DNA of 64,000 nucleotides from Lepidurus packardi. Its lineage: Eukaryota > Arthropoda > Branchiopoda > Notostraca > Triopsidae. The position numbers and the translations under genes are program-made. The stretch covers positions 38,434-102,433 of the forward strand of contig JAKZAN010000106.1 in assembly GCA_023053545.1 (NCBI GenBank). Direction: 5' to 3'. Below the pieces are notes generated by a model, which did no database searches, had not been told where the DNA came from, and saw nothing but the letters and a program-made list of their open reading frames with translations. Below are positions 18,040-27,527 of this stretch, one piece after another. Position 1 is the first letter of the stretch; each line of letters begins with the position of its first letter.

Positions 18040-18933
18040 ATGCGAATTCAATTCACCAAGATGCAGGGCGCCGGCAACGATTTTGTGGTGCTCGACGAAA
18101 CCCGTGGCCCGCTCAATTTGTCTCTGGCGCAGTACCGCCGCCTGGCCGACCGGCACTTTGGTGTGGGGGCCGACCAGATTCTGAGCGTGCGGCCCGCGCC
18201 GGTGGGCTCGGTGGGCATTGATTTTTCCTACGCCATCCACAACGCCGACGGCCAAGAAGTCGAGCATTGCGGCAATGGCGCGCGATGCTTTGTGCGCTTT
18301 GTGCGGGACCGCGGCTTGACCGGGCAAGACACCGTGCGCGTGCAAACCATGACCCGCGTGCTCGAACTGTCCCTGCGCGCTGACGGCCAAGTCAGCGTGG
18401 ACATGGGCGCGCCCGTGTTTGAGCTGCCGCAAGTGCCTTTTGACCCAGCCGGCGCCACTGCCGTAGTGCAGGCTGGCTGGGCCACCTGGCCGCTGGCGCT
18501 GGGCGCAGCCGAGGTGCAAGCGGCGGTGCTCTCGATGGGCAACCCCCACGCCGTGCTGCTGGTAGACAACGTGGACACCGCGCCCGTGCTGAGCCAAGGC
18601 CCTTTGGTTGAAAGCCATGCGCGTTTTCCGCGCCGGGTCAATGCCGGCTTCATGCAAGTGCTGTCGCGCACCGCCGTGCGTTTGCGCGTGTACGAACGCG
18701 GCGCCGGCGAAACCCTGGCCTGCGGCACCGGCGCCTGCGCGGCGGTGGTGGCCGGCATTCGCTTGGGCCTGCTCGACGCCGGCGTGGACGTGCACACCCG
18801 CGGCGGCCTGCTGCACATTGACTGGCCGGGCCAGACCGAAGGCTTAGGTGCCTCGGTGCGCATGAGCGGGCCAGCCGTCACCGTGTTTGAAGGCGAGATC
18901 GACCTGCCGGACGATGCGGCGTTGGCGGCCTGA
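18040..18933 (+). CDS. dapF: Diaminopimelate epimerase
   Basis: DapF converts LL-diaminopimelate to the meso form, needed for lysine and for the MurE step of the dcw cluster in this window. The 297-residue protein shows both catalytic cysteine sites, [10 protein letters not shown] (about residues 75-84) and [12 protein letters not shown] (about 225-236), plus the opening [12 protein letters not shown]. The start is the ATG at 18040, with GATAAT 6 nt before it and no Shine-Dalgarno. A longer frame upstream overlaps the CMD gene on the other strand and was rejected. It is followed by the DUF484 gene and xerC, the usual order. Confidence 0.96.
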   Translation: MRIQFTKMQGAGNDFVVLDETRGPLNLSLAQYRRLADRHFGVGADQILSVRPAPVGSVGIDFSYAIHNADGQEVEHCGNGARCFVRFVRDRGLTGQDTVRVQTMTRVLELSLRADGQVSVDMGAPVFELPQVPFDPAGATAVVQAGWATWPLALGAAEVQAAVLSMGNPHAVLLVDNVDTAPVLSQGPLVESHARFPRRVNAGFMQVLSRTAVRLRVYERGAGETLACGTGACAAVVAGIRLGLLDAGVDVHTRGGLLHIDWPGQTEGLGASVRMSGPAVTVFEGEIDLPDDAALAA

Positions 18934-18974
18934 CGCCTTTCACGCCCGACACGAAACTTAAGGACAATCACCGC

Positions 18975-19697
18975 ATGAAACTCACCGACCAAGCCATTCA
19001 GAACCCGATCACTGAGGACGACATTGCCAACTTTTTGGCCAACACGCCCGACTTCTTTGAGCGCCATGCGGAGTTGCTGGCCACGGTGCAGCTGTCCAGC
19101 GGCCACGGCGCGCGCGCGGTCAGCTTGCAAGAACGCCAAGCCGGCATGTTGCGCGAAAAAATCAAAGCGCTGGAATCGCGCATGGTGGACATGATCCGCC
19201 ACGGCCAGGAAAACGGCGTCATCGCCGACAAGATGCAGGCCTGGACCCGCGAGCTGCTGCTGACCGCACAAGCCGCAGACTTGCCGGGCGTCATTGCCAG
19301 CGAGTTGCAAAAGCAGTTTTTGATTCCGCAAGCGGCCATCAAGGTCTGGGGCGTGGACGCGGCGCTGGCTGGTCAGCCCTTTGCCACTGGCGCCAGCGAC
19401 GCGGCGCAAGCCTTCGCCTCGGCCTTGTCCGTTCCTTATTGCGGTTTGAAGTCCGAACTCAAGGCCGAGCTTGAAGCCGTGCGCTGGCTGGACGACGCGG
19501 CATCGGTGCAGTCGGTCGCGCTGATCGCTCTGCGCCCCGGCGCGGCGCCCAAGGCCTTTGGCCTCTTGGTGCTGGGTTCGGCGGACCGCGAACGCTTCCA
19601 GACCGGCATGGGCACCGACTTTTTGCAGCGCATTGGCGAGCTCGCCAGCGCCGCGCTGTCGCGCCTGCGCACGCAGCCCGCCCCCAGCGCCGACTGA
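18975..19697 (+). CDS. DUF484 family protein (GAF-like)
   Basis: The 240-residue protein opens with ITEDDIANFLANTPDFFERHAELL and VSLQERQAGMLREKIKALESRM, the signature of DUF484. A short coiled-coil follows and then a GAF-like domain to the C-terminus. Function is unknown, but the gene sits between dapF and xerC in many beta- and gammaproteobacteria. A GAAACTTAAGGAC stretch precedes the ATG and may serve as ribosome binding site. Confidence 0.88.
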   Translation: MKLTDQAIQNPITEDDIANFLANTPDFFERHAELLATVQLSSGHGARAVSLQERQAGMLREKIKALESRMVDMIRHGQENGVIADKMQAWTRELLLTAQAADLPGVIASELQKQFLIPQAAIKVWGVDAALAGQPFATGASDAAQAFASALSVPYCGLKSELKAELEAVRWLDDAASVQSVALIALRPGAAPKAFGLLVLGSADRERFQTGMGTDFLQRIGELASAALSRLRTQPAPSAD

Positions 19698-19717
19698 CTG
19701 CCACCCGACCCTCGCGC

Positions 19718-20782
19718 ATGACGCGCAGCGCCAACCCGTCCCCCGCTGACCACTGGTCCGACCCGGCGGCCGACGCCTTGGTCGAGCGCTACCTGGAACA
19801 CGTGCGGGTTGAAAAACGCCTGGCCAGCCGCACGGTGGAGCTGTATGCGCTGGACCTGACCAAACTGCGCGGCTACGCCGCCCAAGTGCCGGTGGCCTTG
19901 CTCGATGTGACGCATTTGCACCTGCGGCGCTGGGTGGCGCAGATGCACGGCGCGGGCCGCAGCGGGCGCGGCATTGCGCTGATCTTGTCGGGCTGGCGCG
20001 GCTTTTACACCTGGCTGGGGCGCGAAGGCCGGGTCAGCAGCAACCCGGTGCAAGACGTGCGGGCGCCCAAGGCCGCCAAGCCTCTGCCCAAGGCGCTGAG
20101 CGTGGACGAAGCGGTGCAACTGGCCGCCTTCCAAGCCGACCCGTCCGACCCCGCCGCTGCCAACCCCGTGCTGCAAGCGCGCGACCATTGCATCACCGAG
20201 CTGTTTTACGGCTGCGGCCTGCGCATGGCCGAACTCAACGGCCTGGACGTGCAAGCCAGCAGCCAGGCCCGTGGCTGGGTGGATCTGGACGCGGCAGAGG
20301 CCCATGTGCTGGGCAAGGGCAGCAAGCGCCGCAGCGTGCCGGTCGGCACCCAAGCCATGGCGGCGCTGCGGGTCTGGCTGGACCTGCGCCGTCAGTGGCT
20401 GGCCGGCGAGGCGGCGGCGTCGGTGGCGGTGTTCGTCAACCAACGCGGCCAGCGCCTGTCGCCGCAGCACATCCGCGTGCGGCTCAAAGCGCGGTCCTTG
20501 CAAGCGGGGCTGGCCACGCCGGTGCATCCGCACATGCTGCGCCATTCGTTCGCCAGCCATGTGCTGCAGTCCAGCGGCGACCTGCGGGCCGTGCAAGAAC
20601 TGCTGGGCCACGCCAGCATCACCACCACGCAGGTCTACACGCGGCTCGACTTTCAGCACCTGGCCAAGGTGTATGACGCGGCGCACCCGCGTGCGCTGCT
20701 GGCGGCCGAACCCGCGCCACCGGCTTGGCCTGGCAAGGAGCCTGGTCCCCAACCACCCGGCTCAACTAAGGCGGCCACCTGA
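19718..20782 (+). CDS. xerC: Tyrosine recombinase XerC
   Basis: XerC with XerD resolves chromosome dimers at dif during division. The 354-residue protein has the N-terminal SAM-like domain (VEKRLASRTVELYALDLTKL) and the catalytic residues: Arg in GCGLRMAELNGLDV, Lys in VLGKGSKRRSVPV, HMLRHSFASH (H-x-x-R), His in LLGHASITTTQVYTR and the nucleophilic Tyr in that same stretch. A proline-rich ~30-residue tail follows the catalytic domain. The dapF-DUF484-xerC context argues for the housekeeping recombinase, not a phage integrase. Confidence 0.95.
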   Translation: MTRSANPSPADHWSDPAADALVERYLEHVRVEKRLASRTVELYALDLTKLRGYAAQVPVALLDVTHLHLRRWVAQMHGAGRSGRGIALILSGWRGFYTWLGREGRVSSNPVQDVRAPKAAKPLPKALSVDEAVQLAAFQADPSDPAAANPVLQARDHCITELFYGCGLRMAELNGLDVQASSQARGWVDLDAAEAHVLGKGSKRRSVPVGTQAMAALRVWLDLRRQWLAGEAAASVAVFVNQRGQRLSPQHIRVRLKARSLQAGLATPVHPHMLRHSFASHVLQSSGDLRAVQELLGHASITTTQVYTRLDFQHLAKVYDAAHPRALLAAEPAPPAWPGKEPGPQPPGSTKAAT

Positions 20783-20831
20783 ACCTAAGCCGGCGTTCGA
20801 GGCCCCTGCGCGGGCCACGACAATAGCGGGC

Positions 20832-22035
20832 ATGAAATCAATACGACTCCGCGAAGGCAAGGAACGCTCCTTGCTGCGCCGCCACCCCTGGATCTTTGAC
20901 GGCGCCATTGCCAAGGGCGGCGGCGACCCGGGCGAAACCGTTCGCGTGGACAGCCACGACGGCCGCTTTTTAGCCTGGGCTGCCATCAGCCCCACGTCCA
21001 AAATCCGCGCCCGGGTGTGGAGCTTTGACGAAGCCCAGCGCATTGACGCGGCGTTTTTTGAAGGCCGCATTGCGCTGGCGCTGCAAGCCCGTCAGCTGTT
21101 CGACATCCAGAGCGACGGCGTGCGCCTGGTCCATGGCGAGTCCGACGGTCTGCCCGGCCTGGTGGTGGACCGCTACGGCGACACGCTGGTGGCGCAGTTT
21201 TCCAGCTGCGGCGTAGAACGCTGGAAAAGCGTCATCGTCACGGCGCTGCTGGCGCAGACCGGCTTGCAGCGCCTGTACGAACGCTCAGACGCCAGCGTGC
21301 GCGGCCTCGAAGGCCTGCCCGAGGCCACCGGCTGGCTCAGCGGCGCGCCCGCGCCGGGCGCTGAGCCGGGCACGGACATCGTGATCCGCGAGCATGACTG
21401 GCGTTTGGCGCTGAACATTGCCGAAGGCCACAAAACCGGCTTTTACCTGGACCAGCGCGACAGCCGCCAGAAGTTCGCCGCCTATGCGCGGCACCGGCAG
21501 TTCCAGCGCGTGCTCAACTGCTACTGCTACACAGGCGGCTTCACCGTGGCGGCGCTGGCCGGCGGCGCGGCGCATGTCACCTCCATCGACTCGTCGGGCC
21601 CGGCCATCGACAAAGCCCGCGCCAACGTGGCGCTCAACGGCTTTGACGCGGCCCGCACCGAGATGCATGACGCCGACGTCAACGCCAGCCTGCGCGCCTA
21701 CCAAAAAGAAGGCCGCAGCTTTGACGCCATCGTGCTGGACCCGCCCAAGTTCGCGCCCACCGTGGCCCATGCCGAGCGGGCTGCGCGCGCCTACAAAGAC
21801 ATCAACCGCTTGGCACTGTCCATCCTGGCGCCCGGCGGCGTGTTGTTCACCTATTCCTGCTCGGGCGGCATCAGCGCCGACTTGTTCCACAAGATCGTGG
21901 CGTCGGCCGGCACTGACGCCGGGGGTGGACGCCTTCATTTGCGAACGCCTGGGCGGCGCGCCCGACCACCCCATGACGGTGAGCTTTCCCGAAGGCGAAT
22001 ACCTCAAGGGCTTGGTGCTGGTGCGCAAACCCTGA
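20832..22035 (+). CDS. rlmI: 23S rRNA m5C methyltransferase, RlmI-like (frameshifted as read)
   Basis: The ~400-residue protein has an N-terminal PUA domain (REGKERSLLRRHPWIFDGAI), a linker domain, and a SAM-dependent Rossmann methyltransferase domain: TGFYLDQRDSR, VLNCYCYTGGFTVAAL, IVLDPPKFAP and FTYSCSGGIS. This order is that of RlmI, which methylates C1962 of 23S rRNA. The frame breaks at the GGGGG run 21921-21925; with one G fewer it continues GVDAFICERLGGAPDHP and stops at 22035. A GACAAT box ends 7 nt before the ATG. Confidence 0.9.
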
Positions 22036-22147
22036 GCTGCTGCCAGGGGCGGGGCGGCCCACAAGGTCATAGCCCCGCCGCTAAACTGACGTGTTGCCCG
22101 CGGCTTGCCGCGTTTTCTTTTTTGTTTTGTGGACCTTGAGGCGAACC

Positions 22148-23233
22148 ATGAGTTTGATTCCCGTCACCATTCTGACCGGCTTTTTGGGGTCCGGTAAAAC
22201 CACGCTGCTCAAGCGCGTGCTGACCGAGGCGCACGGCCAAAAAATCGCCGTCATTGAAAACGAGTTCGGCGAAGAAAACATCGACAACGAAATCCTCGTC
22301 AATGAAACCGACGAGAACATCGTGCAGATGAACAACGGCTGCATTTGCTGCTCCATCCGCGAAGACCTGCGCGTCACGCTGCAGCAACTGGCTGAAAAGC
22401 GCCGCAAGGGCGAACTCAGCTTTGACCGCGTAGTCATCGAAACCACCGGCCTGGCCGACCCCGGCCCGGTGGCGCAAACCTTCTTCATGGACGAAGAAAT
22501 CGCCGAGCAGTACCTGCTGGACTCCATCTTGACGCTGGTAGACGCCAAGCACGCCGCCGGCCAGCTCAACGACCGGCAAGAAGCGCGCCGCCAGGTGGGC
22601 TTTGCCGACCAGATCTTTTTGAGCAAGACCGACCTGGTGGCCGCCGATGAGGTGGACGCGCTGATGCACCGCCTCAAGCACATGAACCCACGCGCCCCGC
22701 AAAAAGCCGTGCACTTTGGCGAAGTGGCGATTGCCGACGTGTTTGACCTGCGCGGCTTCAACCTCAACACCAAGCTGGACATTGACCCGGACTTCCTGAA
22801 AGAAGCCGGTCACGACCACGACCATGACCACGCTGATGACCACGCTGATGAGCACGCGCATGAGCATGAACACGGCGAGCACTGCAACCACCCCTCACAC
22901 GGCCATGAAAGCCATGGCCACCACCATCACCACGATGACGATGTCAAAAGCTTTGTGTTTCGTGCCGACCGGGCGTTCAGCCCGGCCAAGCTCGAAGACT
23001 TTCTGGGCGCCATCGTCAACATCTACGGCCCGCGCATGCTGCGCTACAAAGGCGTGCTGAACATGCAGGGCACCGAGCGCAAGGTCATCTTCCAGGGCGT
23101 GCACCAGCTGATGGGCAGCGACTTGGGGCCGGCTTGGGCTGAAGGCGAGGTGCGGCTGAGCAAAATGGTCTTCATCGGCATTGACCTGCCCAAAGACATA
23201 TTTTTGCAAGGCTTGGAGCAGTGCCTGGTCTGA
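22148..23233 (+). CDS. CobW/COG0523-family GTPase, putative zinc metallochaperone
   Basis: The 361-residue G3E GTPase has Walker A GFLGSGKTT (residues 10-18), a metal-binding CxCC motif in NGCICCSIR, Walker-B-like ETTGLADP and the SKTD base motif. Between residues about 220 and 264 lies a His/Asp-rich loop with nearly thirty histidines, which should bind several zinc or nickel ions. A C-terminal CobW domain (AFSPAKLEDFLGAI) follows. COG0523 proteins hand metals to target enzymes. It precedes a dksA whose zinc finger is missing, a neighbourhood known from other betaproteobacteria. Confidence 0.9.
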   Translation: MSLIPVTILTGFLGSGKTTLLKRVLTEAHGQKIAVIENEFGEENIDNEILVNETDENIVQMNNGCICCSIREDLRVTLQQLAEKRRKGELSFDRVVIETTGLADPGPVAQTFFMDEEIAEQYLLDSILTLVDAKHAAGQLNDRQEARRQVGFADQIFLSKTDLVAADEVDALMHRLKHMNPRAPQKAVHFGEVAIADVFDLRGFNLNTKLDIDPDFLKEAGHDHDHDHADDHADEHAHEHEHGEHCNHPSHGHESHGHHHHHDDDVKSFVFRADRAFSPAKLEDFLGAIVNIYGPRMLRYKGVLNMQGTERKVIFQGVHQLMGSDLGPAWAEGEVRLSKMVFIGIDLPKDIFLQGLEQCLV

Positions 23234-23587
23234 GGCCTTGTGGGGGCCCACGTCGCCACCATATAGGGTGAGGAGGGGCTCAAGGCCTGTCAGCCCCGCG
23301 CCCGAGCGGCGGCTGAACATGTGAATATTTGTCGCTAATCTCCAACGCTTGTGGGTCAAACAGCCCCCTGACCGGGCAACTCAGCCGCTAAAATCGCGCG
23401 CCGATCCGATTCCCCGGGCCGGGCAAGCTGCACGCACACTACTACAAGGAGAGGCTGGCACCAGGCAAGCAAGTCGGTCATGAGCAGGTCCACAGGGCCG
23501 CGTACTGCGGCTCCGGGCGACCGTCGTGCACCGGCCGGGAACCAACCCATGCTTCATCCAGGGGCCAGTACCCAGAGGAGACCCGAG
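23234..23587. other. Intergenic region upstream of dksA
   Basis: No gene is seen in these 354 bp. A TAAAAT hexamer at 23389-23394, followed by CGCGCG, may be a -10 element, implying a leader of about 190 nt for dksA. Short starts in the leader lack a good ribosome site. Confidence 0.4.
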
Positions 23588-24985
23588 TTGAAAGCCCCCG
23601 CCCCCCAGAAAAAGCCGGCAGCCGCTTCGCGCGGCAGCCAGGTTGTCAAGCCCGCGGCCAAGAAGTCTGCCGCCAAGGCACTGAAGGCCCCCGCCAAAGT
23701 GGTCAGGTCGGCCCAGCCGGTGAAAGCCGCCAAGCCTTCGGCCCCAAAAGCCGCAGCACCCGCCAAGGGCAAGCCGCCGGCCAAGAAAGCCGTCAAGGCC
23801 ACTCAGCCCGTGGTCAACAAAACAGCCGCCAAAAAAGCGGCCGTCAAGCCTGCGGTCAAACAGCCCGCCGTCAAAAAGTCTGCGGTCAAGAAGCTCGCTA
23901 TCAAGGCGCCCGCTGGGAAGAAGCCCGCCGTGAAGAAACCAGCGCTGAAGTCAGCCGCAGCCAAGCCGGTGCAAGTCGCCCAACCTGGAAAGCCCAAGCC
24001 CGCCGCCAGCGCCAAGGCGGTATCGGCCAAGCCTGCGGTGAAGCCCCTTGCCCAGCCTGCCGGCAAACCTGCGCTCAAAGCCGCTGTGAAAGCGGTCAAG
24101 GCCAGCCAGCCGGCCGCCAAGCTGACCCACCCGTCGCCGAAGGCCCCGCTTTCAACCGCTTCCAAAACCACACCCAAGTCAGCCGCCCCAGCCAAGTCGG
24201 CCGGGAAAGCTGCTGTCGAGTTGTCCCCCAAGGCAGCCGCTGGTGCACAATCCAGCGCTGCGAAATCCTCCGCAACGTCGAAGACCGCCTCAGCCGTGCC
24301 CGCGAGCACTGTCGCGCCGGCCCCGGTGCCTACTCCATTACCAGTCCAGAACAAGATGCTCACGACGCCACCTCCCCCCCTCAAGCCCGGCCGCAGAAGC
24401 TCGGCGCGCACGGCCATGCAGTCGCCCCCGCCGGCGCCCATGGTGCCCACGCACGCGCCTGACGCCGCCAAGGCCAGCTACTCCACGATGCCCGAGCGCG
24501 CCATTGCGCCGCCCCCGCACGTGGCCGCCAAAAAGGACCCTAAATTGGCCAACAACTGGAAATCCAAGCCCGCCGACCAGCTCACCGACGACGAAGTCAA
24601 GGCCATGCCGGACTCCGAATACATGAACGACGTGCAGCTGGCCTTCTTTCGCCACCGCCTGGCCTTGCTCAAGCAGGAAATCCACGCCAGCGCCGGAGAA
24701 ACCACCGAGCACCTGCGTGAAGACACGGTGGTCGTGCCCGACCCGGCTGACCGCGCCACCATCGAAGAAGAGCATGCGCTGGAACTGCGCACGCGCGACC
24801 GCGAACGCAAGTTGCTCAAGAAGATCGAGCAGTCCATCGGCCGCATCGACGCCGGCGACTACGGCTACTGCGACGAAACAGGCGAGCCCATCGGCGTGGG
24901 CCGCTTGATAGCCCGCCCGACAGCCAACTTGTCGCTCGAAGCGCAGCAGCGCCGCGAGCTCAAGCAAAAAATGTTTGGCGACTAG
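23588..24985 (+). CDS. dksA: DksA-type transcription factor with a long basic Ala/Lys/Pro tail
   Basis: DksA binds the RNA polymerase secondary channel and works with ppGpp. The C-terminal ~150 residues carry the coiled-coil and DPADRATIEEEHALELRTRDRE, then GDYGYCDETGEPIGVGRL and RPTANLSLEAQ. Only one of the four zinc-finger cysteines of the E. coli protein remains (C then T, S, A), as in zinc-independent DksA forms. The N-terminal ~300 residues are Ala/Lys/Pro-rich with recurring KPAVKK-type units, like a histone H1 tail. The TTG at 23588 was chosen for its GAGGAG box 7 nt upstream; an in-frame ATG at 23549 is possible. Total is ~465 aa against ~150 in E. coli. Confidence 0.88.
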   Translation: MKAPAPQKKPAAASRGSQVVKPAAKKSAAKALKAPAKVVRSAQPVKAAKPSAPKAAAPAKGKPPAKKAVKATQPVVNKTAAKKAAVKPAVKQPAVKKSAVKKLAIKAPAGKKPAVKKPALKSAAAKPVQVAQPGKPKPAASAKAVSAKPAVKPLAQPAGKPALKAAVKAVKASQPAAKLTHPSPKAPLSTASKTTPKSAAPAKSAGKAAVELSPKAAAGAQSSAAKSSATSKTASAVPASTVAPAPVPTPLPVQNKMLTTPPPPLKPGRRSSARTAMQSPPPAPMVPTHAPDAAKASYSTMPERAIAPPPHVAAKKDPKLANNWKSKPADQLTDDEVKAMPDSEYMNDVQLAFFRHRLALLKQEIHASAGETTEHLREDTVVVPDPADRATIEEEHALELRTRDRERKLLKKIEQSIGRIDAGDYGYCDETGEPIGVGRLIARPTANLSLEAQQRRELKQKMFGD

Positions 24986-25031
24986 ACCCTCGCCAAACGG
25001 TCGGGTTGATCAACCCTTCCTTTTCCAAAAG

Positions 25032-25056
25032 AGCGGGCCTGATGCCCGCTTTTTTG
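25032..25056 (+). terminator. Rho-independent terminator after dksA
   Basis: AGCGGGC and GCCCGCT form a 7-bp stem with a 5-nt loop followed by TTTTTT. It lies about 50 nt after the dksA stop. Confidence 0.9.
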
Positions 25057-25187
25057 CTTTTCGGCAGGTCTTTTGAAGAGCCAGAGATCGCAAGATTGAA
25101 AGAGTGAAGAGGCCGGCCCCTGATGGCGGGGTCTGCGCTCATCGGACCGCTGCTTATTGCTGACCACCGCCTAGATTTGATGCCCCC

Positions 25188-25937
25188 ATGACCCCTCAGG
25201 CACCTGCTCACTTTGGCCCCGTTCTTTACGTGGGCGATCCCCACGGCCGGCTGGACCACATTGCCGAGTACGCGCAGGACCTGCGGGCCTGTGCCGTTGT
25301 GTTGCTGGGCGATATCCAGGCACGGCGAGCGCTGGATGTCGAACTCCACGCCATCGCTGATCGGGTGTGGTTCATTCACGGCAACCACGACACCGACTCG
25401 GCGCAAGACTTTGAGCATCTTTGGGACAGCCGGCTGGCTGACCGTAACGTGCATGGCCGGGTGGTGCAGCTGCCCAACGGAACCCGGCTGGCGGGGCTGG
25501 GCGGGGTCTTTCGCCAAGCCGTTTACTACCCGGGTGTGGCCCATGCAGTGCCCCGTTTTTCCAACCGGACGGCGCACGCCCAGCGCACGCCCAGGCAAGA
25601 CCGCTGGCGGGGAGGTACGGCGCTGCGTCACTGGTCCAGCATTTACCCCGACGAGATCCAGGCGCTGGCCTGTCAACAAGCCGATGTGCTCGTCACGCAC
25701 GAAGCGCCGGGTTACCACCCGCACGGCTTTGCCGCCCTTGACACCTTGGCCCAAGCCCTGGGCGTGAAGCTCACGGTGCATGGGCACCAGCACGACGCGC
25801 TGGATTCAAGCTGCCACTGGGCCCGTCAGGGCTTCAAGTCCTTTGGCGTAGGCCTGGCTGGCGTTTCGGCCATTGACTTGCAGGGACATGCCGAGGTTTT
25901 GGTGCCGGGGCTCCAAGACGCTGCGCCACACGGCTGA
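25188..25937 (+). CDS. Calcineurin-like metallophosphoesterase
   Basis: The 249-residue protein carries the metallophosphoesterase signature in order: GDPHGRLDH, LLGDIQA, FIHGNHDTDS, THEAPGYHPH and HGHQHDAL, which ligate two metals. It resembles small bacterial phosphodiesterases of unknown substrate. There is no signal peptide, so it is cytoplasmic. It stands alone between dksA and mraZ. Confidence 0.88.
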   Translation: MTPQAPAHFGPVLYVGDPHGRLDHIAEYAQDLRACAVVLLGDIQARRALDVELHAIADRVWFIHGNHDTDSAQDFEHLWDSRLADRNVHGRVVQLPNGTRLAGLGGVFRQAVYYPGVAHAVPRFSNRTAHAQRTPRQDRWRGGTALRHWSSIYPDEIQALACQQADVLVTHEAPGYHPHGFAALDTLAQALGVKLTVHGHQHDALDSSCHWARQGFKSFGVGLAGVSAIDLQGHAEVLVPGLQDAAPHG

Positions 25938-26118
25938 CCCCGCCAGCCACCGGGCAGTGCTTTTCACCTGCAGTGAGAAAGCACTTTCATAGCCCGCGCT
26001 AAGTGCTTAATTTTGAACGATTTTTTTCTGCATGAGCTTGCGAAAACACCGCTAAGTCCTTGATTTCATTGAAAAAATTTGTTGCCCAGGCCTCGCCATC
26101 TGCAACTTTCCTGATAAA

Positions 26119-26152
26119 GTGGGGAAAAGTGCAGTTTTGTGGTGAGAAGTGT
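26119..26152 (+). promoter_or_regulatory. MraZ operator: direct repeats with 10-bp period upstream of mraZ
   Basis: GTG-starting units begin at 26119, 26129, 26139 and 26149 (GTGGGG, GTGCAG, GTGGTG, GTGTTT), each separated by four A/T/G-rich bases, so they lie on one face of the helix. MraZ is known to bind tandem TGGG-type repeats in front of its own operon. These end 17 bp before the mraZ start, so the regulator could repress the whole dcw transcript. Confidence 0.7.
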
Positions 26153-26168
26153 TTCTTAAGGGCTGAGC

Positions 26169-26600
26169 GTGGTGTTTCAAGGTGCTTCTTCGATTGTTCT
26201 CGATGCCAAGGGGCGGCTGTCTGTGCCGACCCGGCACCGTGACGTCCTGAGCGCCACCGCCGCCAACCAACTCACCATCACCAAGCACCCGCACGGCTGC
26301 CTGATGATTTTCCCCCGCAACGAGTGGGAGAAGTTCCGCGACCGCATCGCCGCCCTGCCCATGCAAGCGCAGTGGTGGAAGCGGATTTTCCTGGGCAACG
26401 CCATGGACGTTGAACTCGACGCCACCGGCCGCGTGCTGGTCTCGCCTGAATTGCGCACCGCCGCCGGCATTTCCAAAGACACCGTGCTGCTCGGCATGGG
26501 CAGTTACTTTGAGCTGTGGGACGCGGCCACTTATGCGGCTCAGGAAGCCGAGCAGATGAAGGGCGAGATGCCCGACGTCTTCAAAGACTTTTCGTTCTGA
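26169..26600 (+). CDS. mraZ: Transcriptional regulator MraZ
   Basis: MraZ is a small DNA-binding protein with two SpoVT/AbrB-like halves; it autoregulates the dcw operon. The 143-residue protein has [20 protein letters not shown] (first half) and the repeat-like [20 protein letters not shown] (second half). The start is GTG-GTG at 26169/26172; the second may be used. No ATG is available. It is first in the dcw cluster and is preceded by 10-bp-spaced direct repeats. rsmH begins 3 bp after the stop. Confidence 0.95.
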   Translation: MVFQGASSIVLDAKGRLSVPTRHRDVLSATAANQLTITKHPHGCLMIFPRNEWEKFRDRIAALPMQAQWWKRIFLGNAMDVELDATGRVLVSPELRTAAGISKDTVLLGMGSYFELWDAATYAAQEAEQMKGEMPDVFKDFSF

Positions 26601-26603
26601 GAG

Positions 26604-27527
26604 ATGACGGTGCAACCTGTATGGATTCACCGCACCGTCTTGTTGAACGAAGCAGTCCAAGCGCTTTCGATCAACCCGGACGGGCACTACGTCGACGCGA
26701 CCTTCGGGCGCGGTGGTCACTCACGGCTGATCTTGTCGCAACTGTCGGCGCAAGGGCGCTTGACGGTGTTCGACAAGGACCTGGACGCCGTGGCCGAAGC
26801 ACAAGCCATTGGCGACGCCCGGCTGGCGATCCGGCACGAAGGCTTTTGCCACCTGGACCAGTTGCCGGCTGCCAGCGCAGCCGGGATTTTGATGGATCTG
26901 GGCGTGAGTTCGCCCCAGATCGACAACGCGGCGCGCGGCTTTTCGTTTCGCAACGACGGCCCGCTGGATATGCGCATGGACACCACCCGCGGCCAGAGCG
27001 TGGCGCAGTGGTTGGCCGATGCGTCGGTGGAAAGCATGACGGAGGTCATTCGTGACTATGGCGAAGAACGGTTTGCTGGGCAGATTGCAAAGGCGATTGA
27101 TCGTCGGCGCCAGGAGCGGGGCCCTCTTGGAACAACCGCGGAGCTGGCCGAAGTCGTGGCTGGCGCGGTCAAAACCCGCGAACCGGGCAAGGACCCTGCA
27201 ACGCGGACATTTCAGGCTTTTCGGATTTTCATCAACGCCGAGCTTGAAGAACTGCAACAGGCGCTGAGCGCCGCGTTGACCGTGCTGCAACCCGGAGGAC
27301 GTTTGGTCGTGATCAGCTTTCACTCGTTGGAAGACCGCATCGTCAAGCAGTTCATCGCTGAGCATTCGCGCGAGGTGTTCGACCGCCGCGCGCCTTTTGC
27401 CGCACCCAAGGTCATGAAGCTCAAGGCGCTGGGCCGCGTCAAGCCCAGCGACGAAGAAATCACCGGCAACCCCCGTTCCCGCAGCGCCGTGATGCGCGTG
27501 GCTGAACGTACCGAGGCCAGCGCATGA
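26604..27527 (+). CDS. rsmH: 16S rRNA m4C1402 methyltransferase
   Basis: RsmH (MraW) methylates N4 of C1402 in the ribosomal P site. The 307-residue protein has [13 protein letters not shown] at the N-terminus, SAM-binding [11 protein letters not shown] (about residues 30-40), [14 protein letters not shown], and the C-terminal [17 protein letters not shown]. The ATG lies 3 nt after the mraZ stop; the stop overlaps the ftsL start (ATGA). Confidence 0.97.
   Translation: MTVQPVWIHRTVLLNEAVQALSINPDGHYVDATFGRGGHSRLILSQLSAQGRLTVFDKDLDAVAEAQAIGDARLAIRHEGFCHLDQLPAASAAGILMDLGVSSPQIDNAARGFSFRNDGPLDMRMDTTRGQSVAQWLADASVESMTEVIRDYGEERFAGQIAKAIDRRRQERGPLGTTAELAEVVAGAVKTREPGKDPATRTFQAFRIFINAELEELQQALSAALTVLQPGGRLVVISFHSLEDRIVKQFIAEHSREVFDRRAPFAAPKVMKLKALGRVKPSDEEITGNPRSRSAVMRVAERTEASA

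Noticed and set aside
19718-20782. XerC as a phage or island integrase
   Set aside because: The dapF-DUF484-xerC order is the standard housekeeping one and no phage genes or att repeats are near.
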